Source of the DNA: Synanceia verrucosa
Lineage: Eukaryota > Chordata > Actinopteri > Perciformes > Synanceiidae
Length of the DNA: 64,000 nt
Reading direction: 5' to 3'
NCBI GenBank assembly: GCA_029721515.1
Contig: CM056553.1
Location: forward strand, 6,454,349 to 6,518,348
Below are positions 12,001 to 21,025 of the stretch, piece by piece (within the stretch, counting starts at the first letter, position 1; the number at the start of each line of letters is the position of its first letter). Under the pieces are notes generated by a model. That model saw nothing but the letters and a program-made list of their open reading frames with translations. It was not told the origin of the DNA and did no database searches. Made by a program: the position numbers and the translations under genes.

Positions 12001-12712
12001 TGGTGACAGGCCGAGTGTGGAGGGGCACAGCCTTTGGAGGTGACTGACTGTGTTAGATAATTAGTCGTTATAATGGGCATTATGTGGTGTGGCTGCAGCC
12101 AACCTTCAGTGAGTTCAGAGCCTTTCGCATATTTTAACGATGTTCTTTTTCCTCATTGACTTTATTAAACGAAAGTTTATGAAAAGTTCATAAGCCGAGT
12201 TTAAACTAGAGATAAACTTTCTCTTTTATAATCGGACCCAACACAAATTTCTCTTTTGTAGTGTTTTATATTTTCTAAAATACTGTAGTTTACTATAATT
12301 TTTGGTGTATTTTGTTTTTACCTAGTAGATTTGGAGCAGCTGTTTTAGTTTGGGAAGTGCCTGACAGCTTCTCAGTGAAACTAACACTGAGTGTTTAGTT
12401 TAGTTCTCCTGAGAAGAAAACACAAGTTATTAAACTTGTTTTGATATTGACCCACAGGATGGAAGAGTGTGGAGAGCGTTCCTAAACTGGTGGAAGACTA
12501 CATGAATAAGAAGCTGAAGGTGGATGAGTTTGTGACCCACACTCTCCCCTTTGAGAACATCAATGAAGGCTTTGAGCTCATGCATGCTGGAAAGAGGTGA
12601 GAGCAGTTCATTTCTACTTTTTATTTTCCTGCTATTCACTTTTTTCATTCTAACATGATTATGTATTTTTTTTTTTTCTCGTTGCAGTATCCGCACAGTG
12701 CTGACCTTTTGA
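6003..12712 (+). CDS. adh5: Alcohol dehydrogenase class III / S-(hydroxymethyl)glutathione dehydrogenase
   Basis: Cytosolic zinc enzyme that oxidises S-hydroxymethylglutathione in formaldehyde detoxification and reduces S-nitrosoglutathione. Exons are 6003-6020, 9200-9301, 9481-9622, 9709-9796, 10059-10278, 10781-11041, 11904-12039, 12458-12596 and 12688-12712, all GT-AG, summing to 1131 bp and 376 aa (human 374). Catalytic-zinc ligands are Cys47, His69-Glu70 and Cys176. Structural-zinc ligands are Cys99, Cys102, Cys105 and Cys113. The class III hallmark Arg is present at 117 (CQKIRVTQ), as is the Asp-Pro-Glu triad at 58-60. The NAD fold is GLGAVG at 201-206, with Asp225 placed to bind the adenosine ribose. 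It is intact and surely functional. Intron 1 is 3.2 kb and holds two transposon remnants. The neighbouring minus-strand adh8-like gene is a paralogue. Confidence 0.97.
7331..8085 (+). mobile_element. Non-autonomous DNA element, family Q, copy 1 (adh5 intron 1)
   Basis: It begins TATGGTGTGTTCACTGGAAG and ends near CTTGAACGCACCGTGAG, so the ends form imperfect inverted repeats (GGTGYGTTCA). A shorter inverted relative lies at 18076-18343 and shares both ends plus the internal GAAGTCGGATCTCCA block. There is no transposase frame. The superfamily was not determined. Confidence 0.55.
8366..9029 (+). mobile_element. Non-autonomous hAT-like element with BED zinc finger (adh5 intron 1)
   Basis: Terminal inverted repeats TAGAGATGCACCGA and TCGGTGCATCTCTA bound a 664-bp element. 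The flanks AATTTAGA and AATTAGAG look like a decayed 8-bp target duplication, as hAT elements make. The interior keeps only a BED-finger segment. Confidence 0.75.
8371..8826 (+). pseudogene. BED-type zinc finger remnant of a hAT transposase
   Basis: This is an open frame of 151 codons. The segment from residue ~34 has the BED-finger layout: aromatic WTYF, a CNAC cysteine pair, then HHLEKKH. BED fingers are the DNA-binding N-terminus of many hAT transposases. The RNase H-like catalytic and dimerisation domains are missing, so it cannot be an active transposase. It lies between the two element ends, inside adh5 intron 1 and on the sense strand. Confidence 0.65.
11123..11603 (+). mobile_element. 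Non-autonomous DNA element in adh5 intron 6
   Basis: Ends CAGGGTTCCCGC and GCAAGAGCCCTG form imperfect inverted repeats. The interior is rich in repeated CTTAAA/TTAAGG blocks near both ends. A LINE-like tail at 11341-11390 is inserted in the middle. No clear target duplication is visible. Confidence 0.5.
11341..11390 (+). repeat. LINE-like 3' tail
   Basis: The sequence GTTGGGATCAATAAAG is followed by a repeated ATTCT tail, the usual 3' end of a fish non-LTR retrotransposon. It is nested in the surrounding DNA element. Confidence 0.55.
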
Positions 12713-13909
12713 AGTGCCTGAAAAATTTAAATCCTTATCGTCCAGGTTTTGAACAATCTCCTTCCATAGTTGAAGCACTCAATGTTTTTCTCTGCACTTG
12801 TTTTGATGATGAAACTTTCAGTATTAGAACATTTATATTAACAGCAGAAAACATGTTTGAAACTAAAAGTGTCATTAAATTTTTTTTTTTTTTTGAAAAT
12901 TAATTTATTTACTGCCATTCTTTCTGTTGCTAAGTAGCTGACTGATGTGATGTTTTATATGGAACCATTACATTTATGCATGAAGGGATTTGGCTTCAGC
13001 CAACAATGTGCTTCTTTCAGCTTTGTTTAGTCACTCCTCCAAGAGTTAACTGCATTTAATTACTTCAGTTACAGTACACAGTACTGCGTTCATGTTCAGA
13101 ATTTACCCAGAAAACACTTGCAAGGCACTGAGCATCGTAAAAAAAATATACGCATTAATATGATTTGTAATTGTTTTTACATAATGTAATGTACACATTC
13201 CAGTTAAACATATCATACACACACTTCAAAACCATGAGATAACTGATAAAACTGAGGTCGTCCTCCACGACCTGATAGGATCACAAAGATATAATCATGC
13301 AATGTGTTACACTCTGTTATTTTCTGTTATGTCTTAACCTTGTTGTGATTACTGCTTATCACCAATATGAACATAGTTTATCAATGCATCAATTTCCTCA
13401 AAGCCTGCCCTTTGTAGAGCAGTATATATGTTTTATTTATGGGCTCAATATACTAGGCCTATAATAAACGTCACCAGGGGTGATAACCACACTGCATTTG
13501 CATCTTATGCTGCTTGCACAACTTGCCAGCCTCTTATACACAGTACATGTCATAGTATATGCACCATTTCAGTGAAGCAGTCCCGTATCCATATATGTAG
13601 TGGACCTTTTAATCTGCGTTGTTGCACCATATAAAGAATTAAGGACCTTTAAGACAAAGTAGCATCTTCTCTGAGTCCCAGATATTTTTTTTCTATTTAA
13701 GAAATTTCTATTTTAATTACCAGGTTGGGATAAATTAAGTAATTCTGCTCTATTATATTCTAGATAACAACACGTCACCATCAGTGATATTTTAAACTGC
13801 AATAATAAAAGACCAGTATATCCTGAAAATATCCCTCAGGATGTAATTGGAGGAATATAATTTTGTCCACAGATAGTGACCCACATCCTGGATTAGTATC
13901 ATCAATATA
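12713..13909. other. adh5 3'UTR and adh5-Tc1 spacer
   Basis: An ATTAAA at 12874-12879 is the likely adh5 poly(A) signal. Beyond it the sequence is AT-rich with no coding segment recognised. A weak LINE-like tail sits at 13720-13763. Confidence 0.5.
13720..13763 (+). repeat. Decayed LINE-like 3' tail
   Basis: CAGGTTGGGATAAATTAAG followed by AATTCT/TATTCTA units resembles the tail at 11341-11390 but is more diverged. Confidence 0.4.
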
Positions 13910-15010
13910 CAGGGTTTGGACAATGAAACTGAAATGCTGGCCAATTTAGTGTTGGAGGTTTCATGGCTAAATTTGACCAGCCTGGTGGCCAATCTTCATT
14001 GATTGCACATTGCACCAGTAAGAGCAGTGTGAAGGTTTAATTAGCAGAGTAATAGCACAGTTTTGCTTAAAACATTGCAATGCACACAACATTATGGGTG
14101 ATAGAGTTCAAAAGAGGACAAATTGTTGGCGCATCTGTGAACAAGACAGCAAGTCTTTGTGATGTATCAAAAGCCACGGTATCCAGGGTGATGTCAGTAT
14201 ACCTCCAAGAAGGATGAACCACATCCAACAGGAGTATCTGTGGACGCAAGAGGAAGCTGTCTGAAAGGGATGACCGGGTGCTAACCCGGATTATATCCAA
14301 AAAACATAAAACCACAGCTGCCCAACTCACTGCAGAATTAAATGTGCACCTCAACTCTCCTGTTTCCACCAAAGTTGTCCGTCTGGAGTTCCACAGGGTC
14401 AATATCCATGGCCGGGCTGCTATAGCCAAACCTTTGGTCACTCGTGCCAATGCCAAGTGTCAGTTTCAGTGGTTCCATCAGCAAAAATCTTGGGACAATG
14501 TGAAACATATATTGTTCTCTGATGAGTCCACCTTTACTGTCTTGCACACATCTGGGAGAGTTACGGTGTGGAGAAGGCCTAAAGAAGCGTACCACCCAGA
14601 CTGTTGCATGCCTAGAGTGAAGCATGGGGGTGGATCGGTGATGGTTTGGACTGCAATATCATGGCATTCCCTAGGCCCAATACTTGTGCTAGATGGGCAC
14701 GTCGCTGCCAAGGACTACTGAACCATTCCGGAGGACCATGTGCACCCAATGGTTCAAACATTGTATCCAGATCTAAATATTATTGAGCCACTTTGGGGTG
14801 TTTTGGAGGAGCAAGTAAGGAAATGTTTTCCTCCACCAGCATCACGTAGTGACCTGGCCACTATTCTGCATGAAGAATGGCTCAAAATCCCTCTGGCCAC
14901 TGTGCAGGACTTGTATCTGTCATTCCCAAGACGAAGTGACGCTGTAATGGCCGCAAAAGGAGACCCTACACCATACTAATGAATTATTGTGGTCTGTTGT
15001 CCAGCCCCTG
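13910..15010 (+). mobile_element. Tc1/mariner-like transposon, inactive
   Basis: The left end, CAGGGTTTGGACAATGAAAC after a TA, and the right end, GTCTGTTGTCCAGCCCCTG before TTA, are inverted repeats of each other. The 1.1-kb interior carries one transposase frame. TA target sites fit Tc1/mariner insertion. The right end is only 105 bp from the eIF4E start codon. Confidence 0.85.
14098..14979 (+). pseudogene. Tc1-like transposase, broken
   Basis: One frame reads from VIEFKRGQIVG (helix-turn-helix part) through GRKRKLSERD (AT-hook-like linker), LFSDESTF (first catalytic Asp), GGGSVMVW, and LYPDLNIIEPLWG (third catalytic acidic residue). Two in-frame stops interrupt it, a TGA at 14215 and a TGA at 14719. 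The segment that should hold the second catalytic Asp is missing between HPMVQTLYP and DLNIIEP, so the DDE triad is incomplete. There are no frameshifts. The copy is dead. Confidence 0.85.
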
Positions 15011-15121
15011 TTATGTACGGCAGTCCATCTTGTTGCGCATGCGTGGTGCAAAGAACTAGATGGCCCCATCAGGTATTTTAACACACGCCAAGACACTGAA
15101 CGTGAATCCCAGAAGATGGCG
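15011..15121 (+). promoter_or_regulatory. Compact eIF4E promoter with YY1-like and NRF1-like sites
   Basis: CCATCTTG at 15026-15033 is a YY1-type core. TGCGCATGCGTG at 15034-15045 is one base from the NRF1 palindrome. AAGATGGCGAC at 15113-15123 is a second YY1-type site that overlaps the start codon. No TATA box is seen. A Tc1 end bounds the interval upstream. Confidence 0.6.
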
Positions 15122-18100
15122 ACCGCGGTAGTGGTGAGTTTATTGCGACACAGCGTTAGTTAACCTTAATTTACGCACATTGGACTTCAGCTACACAAAC
15201 TATGCTTTAATCAACTGTTAAAAATCTAATGATAAAATATAACGACGGTTTCGGATCGTCGACCTCACTAATTGTACCTGTTGACAGGTAACAGAACTTG
15301 CTAGCCCAACAACGTTGAATTAGCAGCGCTTTAACTGAAGTGATGGCAGTCGCCTTTTAGCTAATATTGTCGCCAACGGAAACGGTAGTAAGACGACAGC
15401 TGCTGCTAAAATTGTTGTCAAACCTGGTGAATGATACTCTGTTAAAACAGCGTGTTGACCGAGCGGAGAACTCTGACGCTTGCTTTACTGAGAGGCTAAT
15501 GCTAATGTCAACTGTCCGATAGTAACACAGTTAGATGGTGAAACTTTCGTATTGGGCATCGTGAATAGCATTTAACTAACCTAACACATCGTATTGTCAC
15601 CCTACAGCTAAATTAAAGTGGTCAAATTAATTTTGGGTTGATGAAAGTTATTCTACCTGGATGTTATGAGGTTTGAACATGGTTGGTTGATGGATTCAAA
15701 TGTTCCCTCATTATAGTTGGTAGGTTGACACGTTTGGGTGAAATTATACGAGAGAGGACTAGTATTACTGGATGCGGGCAGTCCTCAATATAAGAGCATA
15801 GAGAGGAATACAAGTTCAGAAATACACAAAGTAAAGCAACAGACAAAAAGGGGCAAAATGCATGTAGTTTTTTCATGCTCTTCTTCCCTGCTGCTAACTT
15901 TTCTTAAACTGCTCATCTATTTTAAATAAGTTTATATAAATAATAAGTTGACCTACTCTCACACACAACAATGGATTTTAATCAAGATAATGATGATAAT
16001 AATAATAATAATAAAGGAAAGCTGACCGATTACAAACGATATAACAGTGACTGTAGGTGTCCAAAAAATGTTATTTCACCGAAGAGTATCCATCCATCCA
16101 TCCATCCATTATCTACCGCTTATCCTCATAGGGTCGCGGGGGGGGCTGGAGCCTATCCCTGGGATAGTATCCCAGCTGTCTTAGGGCGGAAGGCAGGGTA
16201 CACCCTGGACAAGTCTCCAGTTCATCACAGAGCACATATAGAGACAGACAACCACTCACATTCACACTTACCGTCAATTTTAATTAGCCAATTAACCTAA
16301 TCTCCATGCATGTTTTTGGATGGTGGGAGGAAGCCGGAGTACCAGAGAGAACCCACGCACACATGGGGAGAACATGCAAACTCCACACAAAAAGGCCCCA
16401 GGTTTTGAACCCGGTACCTACTTGCTGTGAGGCGACAGTGCTAACCACTACTCCTAAGAGTATTTAAATTTTTTTTTTCCCCCTTCCTCTCCAGGTGTCA
16501 ACTTCAGTTCCTACAAATTCTGAAAAGGAAAAATGTGAGAAAGTTATTAAAAAGAGTCCTGAGGCATACATCAAGCATCCACTACAAAACAAGTATGACC
16601 ACAGTCCTCTTGCTTTCTTTTCCTTTGTCGGAATATCTCATCTTTATATCGGCTAGAATATTTTTAGGGTAAATTTGTGTGTGTGTCTTTTAGTGAAGCA
16701 TTTCGTTGATGAGAAACATTGTTAACGAGGGAAAACATGCAGTTTGTTTTTGCTAATTCCTCTTTGATTTGCAGGTGGGCTCTTTGGTTTTACAGGAACG
16801 ACAAAGCCAAAACATGGCAAGCCAATGTTCGTCTCATCTCAAAATTTGACACTGTAGAAGACTTCTGGGCGTAAGTATATTACTGCTATGTATGACACTG
16901 AAATGCTGTTGGGGGGAATTTAAAAAAAAAAAAAATGAACTGATTGACTCAAATTTTTTTTGTTGGTAATAAAGTTTGTGTATTGGAACGGGGAATGATT
17001 TAGTGATATTGGAATATTTCTAGTACCCTTAACGTTTGAGATATTGGGGAAACGGGTTGAGGTTTGATCAATAATCAATTGTTGGTCATGCGTGAAGTCA
17101 CAAAACACAAGGAAACAAATATCTTCCTTTCTTCCCAGATTATACAATCACATTCAGCTGTCAAGTAACCTGATGGCTGGCTGTGACTACATGCTGTTTA
17201 AGGTAAGCATGCTTTTATCGCTGCCTTTTGACATTTTACAATGCATCCATTTAAAACAGTTGTCTTATCTTCCACTGATACTCATGTTAATTCAGAGGGG
17301 GACTGGACAGTGTCCCTTTATCTGTTGGTCATGTACACTTGCTCAGAGCCAAAAAGAAAACAGTGTTTTTGTGATGTATTGCACTGGTTAGGATTGGGGT
17401 ATTGAAAGATGCTGTCTCTTACTACCGTACAGTATCCTTTTCCTGTTTATCCTGTTTACAAACAAATTTTCAATGACTTTTTGAATCTTTCTTCTGTGCA
17501 GTAGTTTACCACTGCAGTCAAAAATGACATGTTTTTACTTTTGATCTTTTTACTTATCTAATGGGACCCATGAACTGGGGATGTTAACCGGTAGCCGTTT
17601 GACCGGTGGTTGACCGTATCAGCGTTAACCGGTCAACATTGTCAGTTGTCGGTTTAAAAAAAAAAAAAGAGTGAGTTCGCAGCTCACACCATACGGCCCG
17701 ATGCTCTGATGCGACCTGACTGCTCACACTGTATGTCCATACACTGCAAGTCAGACTCTTTTATTAGTCTGTAGTTGCGGCAGAAACAGCGCGCCACACC
17801 TACCTACTTCCCCTGAGAGCTTTCCTTTCTGCCTTTCCTTCAGCTGACAGTACGACTCAAATGAAAACAGTCGTGCTCGTGGGGGTGTACACTGCAGTGC
17901 TTATGGTTAGTGTGTGGAGAGGAGAGGACATGAATGAGTGGAAGGGCTCCTGATCAGAGGCGTGCCTGATATTGATCATATCATTTACCCATGCACAAAC
18001 AGCTGTTAAACACAGAAAATGTGCCACTGTTGGAAATGTTATGTGAAAGTATTAATAGCAGGATTAAAGTCACTACAGCAGCATGGGAGCCCGCCGTTTG

Positions 18101-19948
18101 TGTTTGGTGCATTCACTTATATGTGAATGTTGCAATTTCCATGCTCTGAGTCAGAATTTAAATCAGGAGCCCCGTGAAGTCGGATCTCCACCTCGGAAAG
18201 TCGACTTAATCTCACCAACCAGACATAGAATTCATGCTATCTGCTACATGTTTTGTTGTAAGGCTGGAAGCGCTGCAGCACTAAACTTTGAGGTTACATT
18301 AATCTGTGCTCCAAGTTCTGACTTCCAGTGAACACACCATAAGACAAACTCCCAATCTGTTCCTATTAGGCAATATTCCACATAAAATGGGCTCAAATTA
18401 GGAAATTCTGCATTTCAGGATCATCAGTGGTACCAGATAAGGTAATGATGTCTTGCTTTATTATTATTATTAGCACTGCTGTCACCTCAAACAAAACAAG
18501 TGGCGTCTCGTCGGAGCTGTCATTTTCATAAATGAGCAACGGCAGTGTTTCAAACGAGCTTCTAACACTAGACAAATGCCTTTATTTTCCACGCTATCAC
18601 CACCCAAACGATTTCCATACTATGGAGGCACATGTCCTCGCTTAGAAGCTCCTCAGCGTTTGCGGGACTCCATGTTTCACGCTGTAGGGGATTTTAAAAA
18701 TAAGTGACGGCACCAGGGCAGAGTGTGTGAGAGAGAGAGACCTGAGGCAGAGAGGAAAGCAGAGTTATGAAACTGAAGACGCGGCTTGAAATCACTGTTA
18801 TTTCAAATGGCGTATTTTATACTTAAAGGTTAACCGGTATTAACCGGCTAATGAGGCTCGGTGGCCAGTCAAAAGTATTTTTAGATTTCGCCATCCCTAC
18901 CATGAACGCCACTCTAAAGTTACCATATTAAATTGGAGTTTCATAAATTGTCTTTTCAGAGGAACAGCTACTTTCAGTACTGTCTAATGAATGGGGATGA
19001 CTCGACGATGTGTTTACAGTTTGTTTGTATCCTGATGTAACGGGAAGCTAATGAATCAAAGCCATTGTTCATGATGGATATGTTTGGGATATTTATGGTG
19101 TTGTGCGCTTTGACCTTTATGTGGACACAGGATGGGATTGAGCCCATGTGGGAGGATGTGCGGAATCGAAACGGTGGTCGCTGGCTGATAACTCTGTCCA
19201 AGCAGCAGCGTAGATCAGACCTGGATCGGTTCTGGTTGGAGACGGTATGTTCAGACCTGTTGAGTATTAGTTTATTTGGCTTATTTGAATGCTGCGCATT
19301 TGAATCGAACAGATAACGCTGCTAATGTTCTTCCTAGCTGCTTGTGCTTCTCCTACTGTGATGAGACAAAAAGCTTGCTTTTGGTAAAAGCCCATCACTT
19401 CCAAACTGCTCCCTGGTAACCCAGCATTTTGAAATAACGTCTCATTTTTCCTGCAGCTCTTGTGTCTTGTGGGCGAAGCTTTTGGTGACTACAGTGACGA
19501 TGTGTGTGGAGCCTTCATTAATGTCCGAGCCAAAGGAGACAAAATATCAATATGGACGACAGACTATGAAAACCAAGAAGCCATCACATACATAGGGTGA
19601 TGTTAATATGGCACACTTACTAATGAAAGAAAATCAATATGTTAAGTCATAGTGCAGGGAATATCCACCTGTGTAGTCCCAATGTATAATTTATTGCCTG
19701 TTTTATATATGTAAGGGTCATTTTTGGAGGGGGGGGGTGCTTCGGCAGAAATCACACTGGCAAGGAATATGTGTGTTGTAGTCGTGTTTATAGCGTGTCT
19801 TTGCTAATGTGTGTTTTCTTTTTGTCTTTTCAGGCGTGTGTATAAAGAGAGGTTAGGGGTGCCACCAAAAGCCATCATTGGATACCAGTCCCATGCAGAC
19901 TCGGCCTCGAAGAGCAGCTCCATGACCAGGATCCAGTTTTATGCCTGA
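15116..19948 (+). CDS. eif4e: Eukaryotic translation initiation factor 4E (eIF4E1-type)
   Basis: Cytoplasmic mRNA 5'-cap binding subunit of eIF4F, bound by eIF4G and 4E-BPs. Exons are 15116-15133, 16495-16592, 16775-16870, 17139-17202, 19131-19244, 19457-19596 and 19834-19948, GT-AG and in phase, giving 214 aa. After the N-terminus it aligns with the human 217-aa protein at a constant offset of -3 with no gaps. Cap-stacking Trp53 and Trp99 (human W56 and W102), Glu100, Trp163, and the phosphate-contacting Arg154 and Lys159 are all present. The dorsal eIF4G site is kept: HPLQN near 34 and Trp70 in VEDFWALYNH. The MNK-site Ser is at 206, but the last residues (MTRIQFYA) differ from the usual TTKNRFVV. 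Which teleost eIF4E1 paralogue this is was not settled. It lies next to adh5, as in other vertebrates. Confidence 0.94.
16090..16455 (-). mobile_element. tRNA-headed SINE, copy A (eIF4E intron 1)
   Basis: On the minus strand it starts with a tRNA-like head (GTAGTGGTTAGCACTGTCGC, then an imperfect B box, GGTTCAAAACC), continues through a body with GGAGTTTGCATGTTCTCC, and ends in a GGAT repeat. On the plus strand it therefore begins ATCCATCCATCC. A near-full relative lies at 50339-50672. This copy ends 39 bp upstream of eIF4E exon 2. Confidence 0.8.
17576..18899 (+). mobile_element. hAT-like element with perfect 8-bp target duplication (eIF4E intron 4)
   Basis: The 1,324-bp insert is flanked on both sides by CCATGAAC (17568-17575 and 18900-18907). 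Its ends are TGGGGATG and CATCCCTA, inverted repeats with one mismatch. Subterminal TTAACCGGT motifs occur at both ends. No transposase frame is present. A copy of family Q is nested at 18076-18343. Confidence 0.8.
18076..18343 (-). mobile_element. Family Q non-autonomous element, copy 2, nested
   Basis: Inverted relative to copy 1 (7331-8085). It shares CGCCGTTTGTGTT, the AATTTCCATGCTCT and GAAGTCGGATCTCCA blocks, and the ACTTCCAGTGAACACACCAT end. It is shorter, lacking most of the copy 1 interior, and sits inside a hAT-like element. Confidence 0.6.
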
Positions 19949-21025
19949 GGACCCTTTGACCTGAAACATCAACAATGTGTCGTTCTGTTACCAGCATTTT
20001 GTCATCTCTCTGTGAATGTAGCTGATATCTTGAATAACATCCACTTCCTTATGGTGAGAGTATGTGCGGTTAAAATGTAGCACTATTGTTTGGGAGCATT
20101 ATTTTTGTGGTGGTGGGCTGAAGATAAGGAAAGATGGTTGGATGCCCAAATTTCATTTCCAAATGCAGCTGCATGTGTGTATAGCATTTATTTAATTTAT
20201 CCTCCTCTCATTGTATGTCACTTATTTTCTTAAAGTGTTTAACATTAAAGGCAAAAGTAAAAGATTTTCTACTTTGGTGAAATTGAGTTCTCTGTTGGTA
20301 CTGAGATGCAAGCCACTTTACAGATTTACTACACATTTGATGACATTTGACGGTATTATTAATCATATATTGAGGCATAACATCTCCTGAAAGTTATTAT
20401 AACACTTTGAATTCAGGAGAGTCTTGACATGTTTGTGCAGCTGTTTTTTTTTTTTGTTTTTTTTCTTCTCCCCCTCTCAGCGTTTGTGCAGAATTCACAT
20501 TGAGATGTTCAAGAGCAAGTAATTTATCAAAAAATACTAATGCTGCTTCATCATGGGAGCCTAAAGATTTTGAAGTTGACTTATCCGCCGCTCAGTCATA
20601 AATTTCACATCAAAATGGACCAGGATGCATTTTTATTTTATGTGCTATAGATTTATCATCTGGCAAAATATGACCCATTCGTACCTGTGCTCTTGGTATA
20701 CATTTTCTCTTCTCAAATCTAGCATTTTGAGCTTCAGAGCATGGAAAGATGTCACTGAGCAGAGTTTTGTATTACAGAAAATCTTTAATAAGGACATTTT
20801 CTAATCATACATATTGCTGAGTAAGTTTCTTGAAAGTGCTCAGATGTTCAGACAATGGTTTGCTTGTTTTTGTTGATCTACTGCTCTGATAAAATTTGTA
20901 AATTTCCTCTCCACATTTTATTTTGAAAAGATTGAACTGTAACTTCAATGTAACTTCCTGCCTCATGTTTCTGAGCAGCACATATACAAAGGAGTGATGT
21001 GAATAAAATGTACAGTGAAGTGAGT
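19949..21025 (+). other. Likely eIF4E 3'UTR
   Basis: Candidate poly(A) signals are ATTAAA at 20244-20249 and AATAAA at 21002-21007. The stretch is AT-rich with long T runs, and no frame of interest is present. Confidence 0.55.

Noticed and set aside
16090..16455. The tRNA-like sequence as a functional tRNA gene
   Set aside because: It lacks a closed acceptor stem and is continuous with a SINE body and GGAT tail, so it is a retroposon head.
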